A model generated the notes under the pieces. The model had not been told where the DNA came from, did not search any database, and was given only the letters and a program-made list of their open reading frames with translations. From positions 1,152,001 through 1,216,000 of the forward strand of contig NC_070560.1 of assembly GCF_026914185.1 (NCBI RefSeq): a stretch of 64,000 nucleotides of DNA, read 5' to 3'. A program made the translations under genes and the position numbers. The stretch comes from Puccinia triticina (taxonomy: Eukaryota; Basidiomycota; Pucciniomycetes; Pucciniales; Pucciniaceae). This document shows, in pieces, positions 44,127 to 55,946 of the stretch (position 1 is the stretch's first letter; each line of letters opens with the position of its first letter).

Positions 44127-45534
44127 TTGTGGCTGCCAGCTGGGTGGTTGGTTGGTAGTGCTCATGGGTTGATCCAACAGCCCTCCATACTGTGGTGATA
44201 CGTCATGGTAGCAGACTAACAGACAACTCAACAACTGTGATCCAAGCTAGCTGTGGAAAGTGGTAAGCAAAGCAAACCACTTCCCCAGTCCTGCACCAAG
44301 ACTGAAAAAAACTGATTACATCTTATTGATGAATGTAGGTGCATTTCTTGGAAGCAAAACAATATTTATGGATAACCCCAAATTGTTGCTACAGGAGATA
44401 ATATACCAAAGGTGAGTGATAAAATATATTATCTACTTATTCCCAAATAGATCCCTATCTTCTAGTCTTTGTTATAAAATGAAATACCACTGACACTATT
44501 GCTACTTATCCAAAACAAAAGAGCAGGGTATGTGCCTCAGTGCAAGGCCAGAAAACAGAAACAATAGACCAGAGAAAAAGCTGACAAGCTGTATATGTAA
44601 GCAGATCATGTTGCTACCCTTCTACATTTTTCTTTCTGAAAGGCTCAAAGGCCAAAGGGAGGAGGATAAACCATTGGCCAAGTAAAAAAGACTCATTTGC
44701 ATCATGATTGGGCATTTAGTCTAACTAAGGAATCATCATTTTATCCTCTATATCACTGCAAAGCAAACTCTAAATAAAGTGTCATTTCTCTCTAGTTATC
44801 TATCAGTCAATGGCTTCACCCCTGCTCTTAGGTCCATTAGGTGTCTTGTTATCTTATAAATTTCACTTATTTATCTAACAAGTTGCAATTATTTAGATAG
44901 ATGTAAAATGAAATTTAGATCTTAGTTCTTTGGAATCTTTCAGATTGCAGGATAAGTAAGCTGACCCAGCCACTCAAACTATGATTATGTGAACTGTAAC
45001 ATGTAAATGAAAGGAAAGATACATATGAAAGTCCCAGCTACAGCTCATAATGTTATCCCCCTTTTAATGCCCAAGCCTTGCCCTTTACTGTTTTGGAATC
45101 AATATGAAGTTTAAGTTTTTAAATCATGCAGTACTTTATCCCAGAAAAATAGCCATTCTTACTATAAAAACATATTGCACAAATGAAGTCAGACTTCCTG
45201 CTGGGACAAAAAAAGTGTACTCAGTTGATGGTCCTTAAAACTTTATTGAGAAAATGATGATGATAATGTTTCATTTTGAGCTAACAAATCTAATCAACTC
45301 ATGTTTTTTTTTCAGTCATCATGACAGAGGAATGTATGGCTACATATACACAAAAGTATGGTACATTAGGATTGAAATTGTTCCTACACATCTTGAAGTG
45401 TTTTTTCCCGTACATGGATGAGTCAATTATATACAAAGAGATATTTGCCAAGCTATTTTAGAAGACAAGGGATTCAAGGACTGATGTACAAGAATGTGCG
45501 GCAGCAAAATGAATTTGAATCTAGGTTTTGAAGG
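44127..45534. other. Intergenic, AT-rich
   Basis: No coding signal or clear repeat boundary seen. It forms the 3' flank of the secreted-protein gene. Confidence 0.45.
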
Positions 45535-46978
45535 CTAATTCTGATGATGGATAGTCTGGACAAATACTTTCCCATTAGGTCCCTCAGCTCCTTTCACATT
45601 CACCACACCAGGCTTTTAAGTAACATCGCAAGGTAAGTGATTTGTCTTCACCAAGGTTGTGGTAGAACTTAGAAAATAATTAACTCACCAGCTTGAGCTT
45701 GCCACATTCTTTCATCATTGCAATGATGGCCGAGTCAGAATCTTTCTTATTCCTGTCCCATGAAAATTCCAATCCGGCAGGAATCAAGGTCAGTAGCGTG
45801 AAACAATTGGATGCTGGTTTGCGTGAAGAACTTACATTTTAATTACTGATCCATCGGTGGTGGATATTATGACCTAATGGCAAGTAATTTGTCATTTTTT
45901 TTTTGCTCAATGGAATACAGGTTCTTGTACAGGGATTTTATAGAAGGGTGCTTTGACTCACAGTGCATGATCCGGAGCTTATTTGGAACCCCCTTGGTGG
46001 GGTGTGAATGAAAAACCCTGTTTGGGGATCAGACGGGATTTCATGGTAGGCTCTAATAAATCAATCAATCAAGCACAATTTCAGCGGGTGAAGGTAGGGA
46101 TTGAAGTTATTTCAAATTAAATACAAGTTGACATATTTACGCAATGCAATCTTCACTTGAGGCAATATCTTGATCTCCTTTGGGCTTGAAGCAGTACGGC
46201 TTGTTGAGCTCGGCATCCGCATTCCATGCGTTCCATTGTGAACCAGGTGCGGCACGGGTCTTGATCTGTACCATGACCTCCTCATTACCTGGTAAGGCGA
46301 AGAAACCGGCCTAGAACATATTCAAGCAACGAATCAAGAAAGTTTTATCAGTCACCCAACCCATCCGTGTCCAACTTTTTTTTTTTAAAAAAAAAAAATC
46401 TGCGCACCTTGTTGGGACAATTCTTGAAATGCGTAGCAAGGCCTTGTGTTATTTGGTCCATGGTGCTGAATGTGTGTGTAAAAAACATCATCAGGCTTTA
46501 GAAACAGCCCAAATTTGTCGATTGTATTGACATGTTGAGTCTACTCTTGTTCACTCACACATCTTGGAACAACATCTTATTGAAGACGACAAGCTGATGA
46601 AAGAAGTAGACATGAATCAGTACAGTAATCGAGGTGTTCAGGTGTTGAAAATGGAGCTTAAAAGCAAGAGCAAAGACTCACGCTACAACTACCCGATATA
46701 GTCCTTACTTCGCTTTCACTCGGTGGAAGTCTGTCATGACGGTCTAGTTTGATTGTAGCGATTGCTCTACATAATTGATTAGGATGTCAGGCTGAAGGGC
46801 TTAGCACAAACATAGCGGGGATGAAAAAAGGAAGTTCAAATGAGATCAAAATGCACTTTTTACATTCATTCTGGTTCACAGTGTTTTGATAACATCCGTG
46901 CTGCACGTTGGCCGACTCGGAGCTCTTCGCCATTATCAAACTGATTACGGCAACGACGGCAAACCGTGAGGCGATCAT
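45535..46978 (-). CDS. Secreted cysteine-containing protein with two tandem domains, candidate effector
   Basis: Nine exons on the minus strand: 46978-46864, 46764-46682, 46593-46559, 46465-46408, 46310-46141, 46052-45962, 45873-45836, 45752-45689 and 45612-45535 (732 nt, 243 aa). All introns are 76-99 bp GT-AG and phases close. Residues 1-23 form a signal peptide (hydrophobic FAVVAVISLIMA, likely cut after SSESA). The mature chain has seven cysteines (29, 65, 94, 137, 152, 183, 213). It seems built of two related halves, each with C, then GSC followed by a beta-like hydrophobic stretch (GSCSLVVFN and GSCTVIIST), a helix ending in cysteine (LATHFKNC and IIAMMKEC), and a final strand. Small secreted proteins of this kind are abundant in rust and other fungal secretomes; the role may be apoplastic or effector-like. 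No enzyme motif is seen. Confidence 0.8.
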
Positions 46979-49457
46979 GATAATGCTTGCTAGGAATGAT
47001 GTTGACGATTTTTTAAACAGAGTCTTGTATGTATCTAGTAATGTTTGGAAAGTATTCCAGGTACTTTGCGTCGTGACTAGGAATCCAACTGATGGGATGG
47101 AGGGGCATCTGAGGCAAGAGTCTGGCTATATATGGACTGACGACTGAGGTTGAAGGTGAGCCTCTGCCACTGGGTCGGTATACAGCGCGAATTTTTGGAA
47201 TGCTCAATGTTACCTCGATCGCACCAAGGCAATCACGCCAAAGCTGGAGATCAACTTCCAATTGCCGGTACGGAGAGGAGGCTTTGTTCGGTCTCACCGC
47301 CGGTAGCCGCCGGACGCACGTGTTCTTCTTCCCGGCCCTAGTCAACGACCAGCCACTCCTGCTGATCATCTCGTGTAACCTAGCAAACATGGACACATGT
47401 ACACAGCGGGGGTGGGTCGCGCCCGGAACCAGCGAGGCGCAGTGGCCGGGCAACCCCAAAACGCCCCCATTCACCCGCTATGGAAACCGCCACAGGGCGC
47501 ACATCGTTCGGCGACCCAAAAGCGTCCCGCCCAGACCAGCCCGTGGCAGATCTAGCTTAACAATGCGAAAAGCCTCTCGTTTCAGAGTGAGGAAGGGCAA
47601 ATACCGCTACTCCAGGCACCTCTCACGGAGGAGGCTGACTTCGCGACGCGCCTCGAGGGCGCGGGTCCCTCCGCCAATGAAACGAGCCCACCAGCTGGCT
47701 GGCTGGCGTCGCGAGCGTCACATGCTCCCGCAAGACGACGCTTTCCCGGAGGATGCGCCCTGGCGTTGGAGCAGCACTCAGGCTCTCCATAATGCCAGCC
47801 GCCCCTCCGGCCTTGCCAAAATGGCCCGCCCGACGTCACCTACGTCACACAATGGTATGACTCACAGCCTCCCAGAGCACGGCCTCAATGGGGCGTCTGG
47901 CCCAGGATGGCAGGTGCGCCAGCCTCCTCTGCAGCCCAGCTATCATGGAGGCCCGCTTTAGCCCCTGCATTTTCATACAGCCTTCTAGATACACTATCTA
48001 TTTTAACCAGTGGTTTACTTTTTTTTCAAACCCACCAATTTCCAGGTAGCTTAACTTACAGATTGGTGACTGACAAGCAGCGCAGCAGGGCGGCGCAGAA
48101 GATGATGATGGCTTTGCCACCTCAGTGATCTATAGCTGACGGTGTGGTAACCCTGTTCCTGTTCACACCACCACTTCTGTATCTCATAAACCCTTCATAA
48201 ATACTTCATTATTACCTCATATTCAGATTCTACACCCCATTTTACCCCTAGTCACCCACTCATTTTACCTAGGATTTCCAAATGGATCAGAAGTTATTGG
48301 CATGTATAGTTTTGGCAGGTATTTTCTTCATACATATCCTTAGCATTATTACATACATCATTCATTAGTATCATAGCTACATAGGACTGCAGATTATACA
48401 TAACTTCAATACTCATTTTTTCCTTCATATGAATCAGCAGTACATTCCTTCATAGCTCTTGTAGTTATTATCAAATGCTCATCTTCATTATGTACATTCT
48501 TACTTCTGCTCATCATTATTTCATCTTCTACATAGTTCCCTTTCATGTACATTCCTTGGTCATTGCACCTTCATATTTACCGCTCATCTTCAGATATTGT
48601 TACTATGTGCTCATCATGTGTTATCCCCCTGTAGTACTTCTCACACATATAAACACCCCTCTAGATGTTGTATCCCCATCATGCACTTTCTACTACATCC
48701 CCTCTGTAGCACCTTTACACATCACACTTAGATAAACCTTTCATCACCATAGAAATATATCTCCCAGCATATATCTCATTACCCATCTCAGAGTGACTCC
48801 CATTCCAAGGAGCTTCTGCTTTTCCCACATCTCACTTCTCCTCTCTCCCTCAGTAGGATTGATACACCTCAAACTCATAAAGTGTTAAAGTCATCTAAGT
48901 CAAAGAGAATCATCAGCCACACCCTTTTTCTTTTTCTTAGTGTAACCCTCTCTCCATCAGCATTAGTCAAGAGGGCAGCCTCACCAGCACCTGTAGCCTC
49001 TCCTACATTATTAGTAGTGTAGTTGACTATTTCCCCTCACAGCTCTTTCCTGATCTTTTAGGAGTTCCACAACGGTTCATCGGATCCTTGCTCAGGATAC
49101 ATATAGTTGCACATGGAAACCAGTTTTCATTTTTTGGGTCAGGAATATGATGGGGCATCAATTTTTTTCCAACATTTTGTCAGGGGTGTGATTTTTTGGC
49201 TGATGACACACTGAATTCAAAACTGTTTTCAAGTTTTTTGAGGTGGCCAAGGCCCAAATTATTGCTTGGGGCAGCAATGGAAAGTTACTTTACTTATAAT
49301 ATCTGTCAATTTTGGTAATATTCTGTGAGTTTATACACCTGGGAGAATATGTGGCACTTTCTACGGATATCAGTCATATTGTTTGAAGTATGTCCAATAT
49401 CAGGATTCAGCCCTGATCTCAGTCACTGCTACTGTCTACCTCATTCTCAACTCATTA
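46979..49457. other. Intergenic with a GC-rich island, no supported gene
   Basis: 46979-47200 is the likely promoter of the secreted-protein gene. 47200-47960 is an isolated GC-rich block with long frames on both strands (253 codons on plus) but no domain or splice pattern; it may be a decayed element. 48130-48770 is pyrimidine-rich with many TTCAT and ACATC motifs. On the minus strand near 48990-48890 a short frame (AALLTNADGERVTL) looks like a coding remnant. Confidence 0.4.
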
Positions 49458-49660
49458 GGGGGGTTCACAATTGAAATTTACAAAACTTTGGGGCACATTT
49501 TAAGGTGTTTATGAACAGTTTTTTTAAAAAATTGATAAATTGCACTTATTGATCTGTATCACCTGCTGCTGTTCATTTTCCCAAAATGTTAAAATTTTGT
49601 TCATAAAGGCCTTAAATTTGGCACCAAAGTTTAGTAAAAATCAAATGTGAACCCCCCCCT
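49458..49660. repeat. About 203-bp fold-back MITE with GGGGGGTTCACA ends
   Basis: Begins GGGGGGTTCACAATTGAAA and ends with the near inverse TCAAATGTGAACCCCCCC; the internal AAAATTTTG and TTCATAAA motifs also pair. ATTA borders both sides (49454-49457, 49661-49664), as for the unrelated element at 3208-3430. Half-copies occur at 56788-56850, 56912-56990 and 59576-59652. Confidence 0.7.
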
Positions 49661-49664
49661 ATTA

Positions 49665-50471
49665 CAAACAGGGCCTAAAATTATTAGTAAATCATTCTGA
49701 TGGGCTGTTGAACCTTATTTCATCCTAATTATATGCCTAGTCTTCATTGTTTTCCATCAAAAATTATATTTCCAGCTAAACATCATTGCTTCAACCAAAT
49801 TTTGTATCCAATATTGTTACTGCTTTGGGTTGGAGTAGTGTGGAATTTATGTGTCTTTTTTGTTTTTACTTGAAGACTCAACAGTCTAGGTGAATTCTGC
49901 CTTCAATTTGACAGATCTAGCCACCTTCTGCATGAAGTTGCATAAGGGGGTTTCAAACATGGTGCAGGTACCATTTCAGGAACCCTCAATTCAGAAAATC
50001 AGCACTACTGAAACAGAACCTGCAGACTAGAAAACAAATTTACCAAAGAAACATGCAAAACTAAATGGAAAATTCTTGTTAAAGGAACTTTGTTTTCTTG
50101 AATTGGGATCTGAATCATGCTGGAAGCCCCCTAATTTTTGGCAGATTTGGGAAGAACTGCACTGCCATACAAAAAAGATACATACCTAATTGGTGCAACA
50201 GAAAGAAACTCTTTGCACACAGAATAAAATGTGACCTGTTTTCAAGTCTGCTGTGCGCTCAAGCTAGAGAACACTTTGCACACAGAGATTTCCCCAAAAG
50301 AAGTGAACCAAGAGAAAGCTCCACTGCATGTCATAACCCAATAGAAGAAGAAATAAAAAAATAGAAATCCGCCTCCCATCCCACGCTCACCGCCTGCCTC
50401 TGCTCCCACATTGTCTTCTGCGCCTCCACTGCTCGCCATAGACAGCTGCCAAACTCCTGATCATCCATCAT
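49665..50471. other. Intergenic, no gene seen
   Basis: AT-rich sequence with no conserved frame or repeat boundary that I can define. Confidence 0.4.
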
Positions 50472-50687
50472 CACTGCCAGAATAATTGGCTGGGTTGAGT
50501 TTATCCCAGTTAAACTGGGATGAACTCAACCAATTTAAATGTGGTTCATCTCAACTGATGAAATATAAATCCAAGGTACCCCCCTTGGTTTTATATTTTA
50601 TTGGATGAGATAAACCCATTTTAAATTGGTTGAGTGCATCCCAGTTAAACTGGGATGAATTCATCCCAGCCAAATATGCTGGCAGTG
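50472..50687. mobile_element. 216-bp CACTG MITE with CAT duplication
   Basis: The inverted ends CACTGCCAGAATAATTGGC and the inverse of GCCAAATATGCTGGCAGTG differ at few bases. Each arm also contains the local palindrome ATCCCAGTTAAACTGGGAT, and the arms meet at CCAAGGTACCCCCCTTGG. CAT flanks both sides (50469-50471, 50688-50690). CACTG terminus and 3-bp duplication fit a CACTA-type MITE unrelated in sequence to the 247-bp family. Confidence 0.85.
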
Positions 50688-50690
50688 CAT

Positions 50691-52566
50691 CCACGCCCCT
50701 GTCTAGTAGCCTCCGGTGTTGAGATTCCACTCGCCGCCTCTGCCCAAGCCACATCCGCTGATGTAGCCCTCTTCAGCTGCCATGGCTTCCCCCAATCACT
50801 GCGCCGCTCTAGATAGTCCGCGCTGGACTTCTTGGACTCAGCAAGCCCGCTCCGCTCCACATGCCGCAGCTCCGGTGCCTTTGACCGCACGCTCCGCGCC
50901 TAGCTTATGCGCTCCGCCTCCGTTGTTTGAAGCTCCTGCGCCGCCCCAGCTACATGCGGAGCCCACGTGCCCTGAGGCTGCAGCACTGTGCGCCAGGAAA
51001 ATCTGCTGGTCACTTTGGCGCCCCACACCATAGGCAGCGTGGTGAGGGGAAAGTGCTATGAAGCTGCCCTTGTGGCAGTCTGTAAAATATTGAGTGGAAC
51101 AGGATCAAAAACAATGATAGCGGGGTTGGGGGTGGATTTGTTTAGAGTTGGAGGGAATGGATACCCTCGGTGTGTGAATAGTCAAACTTAAGAGTTTATT
51201 TTGAGTAAGTTACATGTTGCAAGAAATACACAAGAAAAAGAAAGAAATAGGAAATGTACCTTAAGGAAAAAGGGACAAAGAATGCACGAGAAGACACAAT
51301 AGGACAAAGTGAGGAAAGAACAAAGAACAGGGAGTCAGCTCAGAAGGTCAGGATGAAGACCTACTGGAGTGAGATGTCCTGAAACTGGAGGAAAATGGTT
51401 GGCAAGTAGTCAAATAGAAGGGATAAACAACGGCGCAATGAACAATGATGGTCAGCGTAATGTTGAGTGGAAATAAGAAAAGAAGTTGCTATTGAGAAAA
51501 ACAGGAAGATCTCGATAAGATGTCAACAAGTGATGAAGTCAAACTTGGAGGAACAATAGCGGAATGATGATGATATGGTGATCACTAAGATAGGACAAAT
51601 AGTAGATTTTCAGTTCCCCGAGGGAAACTCTAGAGGATGATAAACAGGTGAGTTTATATATCCAAAAGAAGAGGGTCGAGCAGAGATTTTGCAGTGAGAG
51701 GTTTTAGAGGGTCAAGCGTAAGCAATGACAACATCAGCATTGATTAGGTTGATGATGTCATTGAGAAACAAACTGGAACATAGCGGGACATGACGCTAGA
51801 GGGATTTCACTTAGATATCAACATGTTGGAGGTGTAAGAATGAGATTCAGAGGAACGGGTCCAACAAACAGCGTTGGAGAGGCGGAGGAGGGATGCAAAA
51901 GGTTCTTAACTATGAATATTGCGGATGCAGAGGTGAGGAATGCAGGAAGGGGCTCAGAAAACTTGGGCAGAACTCCAAGAGAATCAGGATCAGGATTAAA
52001 AAGTGATGGTATCCTCCTTGGATCAGAATGGAAATTGCATGGGGGACTTGTCAAAGCTCAGTGGAGCCTGAAATTGAAGTCTAAGATGAGCAGCGTGCGC
52101 CTGACCCTTGTGTACAATGCATGTCTGCCTCTATGACAACAACAAGCGTTGGAAAACAACCAAAACAACTAAAACAACAACTGTGAGACACTCCACAACC
52201 GGACTAACAATGGGAAAGTAAATCCTGACGCGGAGACAACAAAAGAGGGAAAGGAGGGGCGGAACAAATAGAAAACAATTTCAGAGAAAGGACTAGCGGA
52301 AAGAATGTGATGGGATGAGAAACCTGCACCGGTGGAGGCGGAGTCTAAACCTTAAATTTGCGGAGGCCAAGGCAGATTCTAAACATTAAAATGGTGGAGG
52401 TGGAACCATAACTATCCTGCGGCACTACTATTGGGGGGGGGGGGTTATGAGATTTTGAACAGAAAGCGTCTTGAAGATGGGTCTATCTCCGCTCCATAAA
52501 TCAAATTTCACGGTGTGTACCAGTTTGATCACCACAAACTAGGCACTATCAACTGTGTTGAAGCAA
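50691..52566. other. Intergenic, no supported gene
   Basis: 50700-51040 is GC-rich with open frames on both strands but no domain. 51190-52430 is purine-rich (AGGA/GAAGA) and contains several stop-rich frames. A G-run (GGGGGGGGGGGG) sits at about 52433-52444. Confidence 0.4.
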
Positions 52567-52955
52567 CGGTGGGTAGTTACGTTACGGTTATCGGTAACGT
52601 ACCAATATTGTAACAGTTTTTCTCTTGTTACCGTTACCGTTAACCGTAACGGAAGGGCGTTACAATATCACACACCCAGGATGTTTGAAATTTGACATCC
52701 GTTACAATATCTGCCCGCACAGAGGGGCAGATATTGGACTGAATATGATCCAGAAGGGGCCATTTGCCCCTCTTTATCTTGTTAACCGGTGGTTAGCGCG
52801 TTACGCTACTAGTAACGCGAGTAACGCAGCAAAAAAATTAGGCCCGGGGTTACAACTGGTTGTTACTATTAGCGCTAACGCCTGAGCGCAGTAACGGCAA
52901 GCGTTACGCTACGCGGATAACGGCGGTTATCGTAGCGTATGGTAACTACCCACCG
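52567..52955. repeat. 389-bp element with CGGTGGGTAGTTAC ends, rich in GTTACG
   Basis: The ends CGGTGGGTAGTTACG and TGGTAACTACCCACCG are inverted. The body is a mesh of GTTAC, GTAAC, GTTAACC and CGTTACG palindromes. A 5' partial copy lies at 53730-53871. Target duplication not clear. Non-coding MITE-like repeat. Confidence 0.65.
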
Positions 52956-53069
52956 CTGGTTGGAGGAACTATTGACTGTTCCAGAGGCACTATTCACTAG
53001 TGTCAGCCAGCTGCTAGTCCAAACAGCGCAGCTAGCGGACAAAGCAGCTAGAGACAGATAGTCTCTGAG

Positions 53070-53560
53070 ATATGTCACTAATAAGTGACGCGCCTCCCGC
53101 GCGCGTGAAGTAATACTGCGCAGCCGCAGTAAAGGATCTACAGATCAACATAAGTATAAGTAGAGGAATTCTCTGAAGCGGAGAGTTCCTCAGATTTAGA
53201 TTTACCAAGCCTGCTACTTTGTAGTTTTTGACCTTACTCGAATACTGCGATTGGGGCCTTTGAATCAATCTCTTTTCCTTCTTATCTTTTCAACTTTCAA
53301 CTCTTTGACTCGACCTCGCTGATAACGGGTAAGCTCGAGTCACCTCTCTCTTTCTTTCCTCACCAATCCTCCTGAGGAGCGCCTCTAGCCTCTGGTTGAC
53401 AGAAGTCAACAGCCCCTCCTAAGGAGGCGTGGTTATATCCTCCCGCAGAGGCGGTCGAGTAGAGCTCCGACCTCTGAGTTGTGATTGCTAGATCCTCTTG
53501 TTTTATTCAGAGCTGCGTCACTAAAGAGACGCGCCCTGACAACTAGCATAGTTGACCCAC
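53070..53560. repeat. Cluster of short perfect hairpins
   Basis: At least nine small stem-loops in under 500 bp: GTCACTAATAAGTGAC, ACTGCGCAGCCGCAGT, GATCTACAGATC, GAGGAATTCTC...GAGAGTTCCTC, CTCCTGAGGAG, GTTGACAGAAGTCAAC, CCTCCTAAGGAGG, GCGTCACTAAAGAGACGC and CAACTAGCATAGTTG. Stems are 5-10 bp and mostly perfect. No protein-coding frame and no recognised RNA family. Confidence 0.65.
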
Positions 53561-53729
53561 CATTTTTAGTAGTAGGAGATATGACCAAATGCCCCGCTGA
53601 CACAAAAAAATCTGTTTGTGGGTTACTGCCTTGCAGCTAACCATTTCAATAAATAGTAATTTACTTGATGCTGTGAATTTTTGGTGCACCTGCACCAAGG
53701 TTTTGGTAGTTTTCCTTAGTTTCAAAAAT

Positions 53730-53871
53730 GGGTAGGTACAGTATGGCTATTGGTAACGTACCAATATTGTGACAATTTTTCACTCATTACCCTTAGCGTT
53801 AACCATAAGGAAAGTGTGTTACAATATCACACACCCAGGAGGTTCTTTTTTTGATATTTGTTAGAATATCT
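53730..53871. repeat. Partial copy of the 52567 element, interrupted
   Basis: Matches the first 165 bp or so of the 389-bp element (TAACGTACCAATATTGT, ACAATATCACACACCCAGGA) and stops exactly where a CACCAGGGG element begins, at a position corresponding to ATATCT|GCCC in the full copy. Confidence 0.65.
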
Positions 53872-54180
53872 CACCAGGGGGGAATTTGTTGCACTCTCTA
53901 GGGAGTGCCAAGCCGTAATTTTTTATGCAATGGGGTCTGATGTGAGTCAAATGTCAACTTCAACTCTTTTTCACTTTCTTACAAATACAAGGGTAACTGT
54001 AGGTCAAGTTGTTTTGGAATGATCTGTAACTCAATTCCAACACATGAACATCTCTTGGCTGAAGTTTTGCGTTAGGTTCATCATGATAACAACTGTGGAA
54101 TTGAGCTTCAATGCACACAAGTGTTTCCGAAAATTTACCTATCCGTATCCAAGTATATTAAAGCCTGTAAATCATAGAAT
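53872..54180. mobile_element. Truncated CACCAGGGG element
   Basis: Starts CACCAGGGGGGAATTTG with GCACTCTCTAGGGAGTGC, then about 300 bp homologous to the inverse of the right end of the 8134-10869 element (AGTAACTGTAGG-like block, ATGATCTGTAACTCAATTCC). A matching far end was not found, so the copy is likely truncated. Confidence 0.65.
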
Positions 54181-54847
54181 GAAACTTCAAGGGTTCTGCT
54201 TATAAATAAACAAAATCACAAAAAAAAAAAAAATTCAAGGGTTCCCCCTTTGAAAAACAAGCAAAAAAAAGAGGGGGTGCCTTGCAATAGACTACAAAAA
54301 ACTCAAACAACAGTTGTGTTTTAACAGAAAGTCTCCATGGAGCCTGCCACCCAACACCAGCAAGCTGGTGTATTGTGGCCCACTGCCCATCCTTGTCTAG
54401 CAAGGTTGAAAAGCAGTGGGAAGATGACCCCCAGCGGTTAAGCACAGGGGGGTCACCAAATAGACCCCTGCCAAACTGTGCAAGTGCTGCAGCGGTGTGG
54501 TAGACGGAAAAGTGAAAAATCAATTTTTTTTTCCTCATACATATATTTACTCACCCTAGGCCTCAAGATACCGCCAAGTAGACCTCATAAATGGATTCTA
54601 CGGCTAATTTTACCCCTAGTCACCACTGGAAGCGTCACTGGAACCCCGCAGGATTGGAAGTTACACCCTCTTGGACCCTCATGGACACGGCCAGCCTCAG
54701 TCATTAACCTGTTACACCCCTCAAGTCACATTTCCCAGGTATACACATACTCAGACCCAGCCAAACACATACTCTTTTCCATCCCTCTTATCTCCACTGC
54801 TTATGCAGGGGACCAACCCCATTTCCTCTGTATTTGACATGTCCCCG

Positions 54848-55946
54848 CACCAGGGGAGATATGTTCCCACTCCCCAGAGAGTGCCAGAGCTGAATTTTAT
54901 GTGAGTTTTGGTCAGATGTAAGCCTGATGTGGATTAGTAACTCATCCCTAAAGGAATTGGAAATTGGATGGGGAAATGAGTCAAAAGTCAGTCAGAATTG
55001 ATTTGAGAGTCAACACAATCTTGTGTAGAATTCTTTTGTTTTCTAGGTACAACTGTAGGGAAACATATGATGAAATGATATTTCACCCAAGTCCAACTCA
55101 TCAATTGCTCCTGTTTACCAATGTTGAAGGATAGCAAAGCAAAATTGCCATTCTCAAATTTAATTCCTTTGAAAAAATGGGTTTCTTGTAATTCACATTA
55201 TATGCCCTCATGTAAAAAATTAAAGTAAAAGTCAACTTGTTATTATTGGGGTTAGAATTTTGGAATGTGGTAATGTTGCAGTAAAATTAGTGAAACCCAT
55301 TTTCTTGGAAATGCGGGAATTAATTTGAATTTGGCTAAAAGAAATGGTGAAAAACTGTTTTAGTAGTGGGAAAGTCTGAGTTAAGTCAAGGTTGGATTGC
55401 GGTGTCACTTCAGTTTGGCCAGATATCCTGGCCTCCTCACAAAAATTATTGAGTGAATTTTGTTTTGTTTTGCTTTTCAAAATTCAGATGTGCAAATGCA
55501 AGTGAATTTTTTGCACTTTTCTAATAGTCACCCTGATGTACGCGCGTACATTGAGGTGGAAATATCACAGGATGGGCCTTTCACAGCCACATGAAAAGTA
55601 AAAACTTTGTGTTGAGACAACAATTGTCCACCTGATGTACGCGAGTACATGAGGGGGAAAATATCACAGGCTGGGCCTTTCACATCTTGATGAAAAGGTC
55701 ACACTGGTCATGGAGCCAAGGGAGGCCTGTGTTCTGGATGAGTTCTGGATGAATTCTAGATGATTTGGTGATAATTTCTTGGCAAGTTATGGTTTATTTC
55801 AGGATGATTTCCAACTGATTTCCACAGCTGACTTCCATTCTGTTCTTACATATCCAATATTTCTTTACCAAAGACCTCCAGCACGGTTATGGAAAAAAGT
55901 TACCGCAGGGCACTCCCTGGGGAGTGGGACCATATCTCCCCTGGTG
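54848..55946. mobile_element. CACCAGGGG-ended CACTA-like element, 1.1 kb
   Basis: Inverted ends CACCAGGGGAGATATG and CATATCTCCCCTGGTG extend about 40 bp with GTTCCCACTCCCCAGAGAG versus its inverse. CCG flanks both ends (54845-54847, 55947-55949). A paralogous empty site is present at about 56049-56075: removing the element and one CCG aligns the flanks to it without gaps. No coding capacity. Confidence 0.85.

Noticed and set aside
47200..47961. 253-codon open frame on plus strand in a GC-rich block
   Set aside because: Arg/Pro-rich composition, no domain, no splice pattern, and an equally open frame on the opposite strand; typical of GC-rich non-coding DNA.
53070..53560. Solo LTR
   Set aside because: TG...CA-like ends are present but flanking 5-bp sequences do not match, so I list it only as a hairpin cluster.
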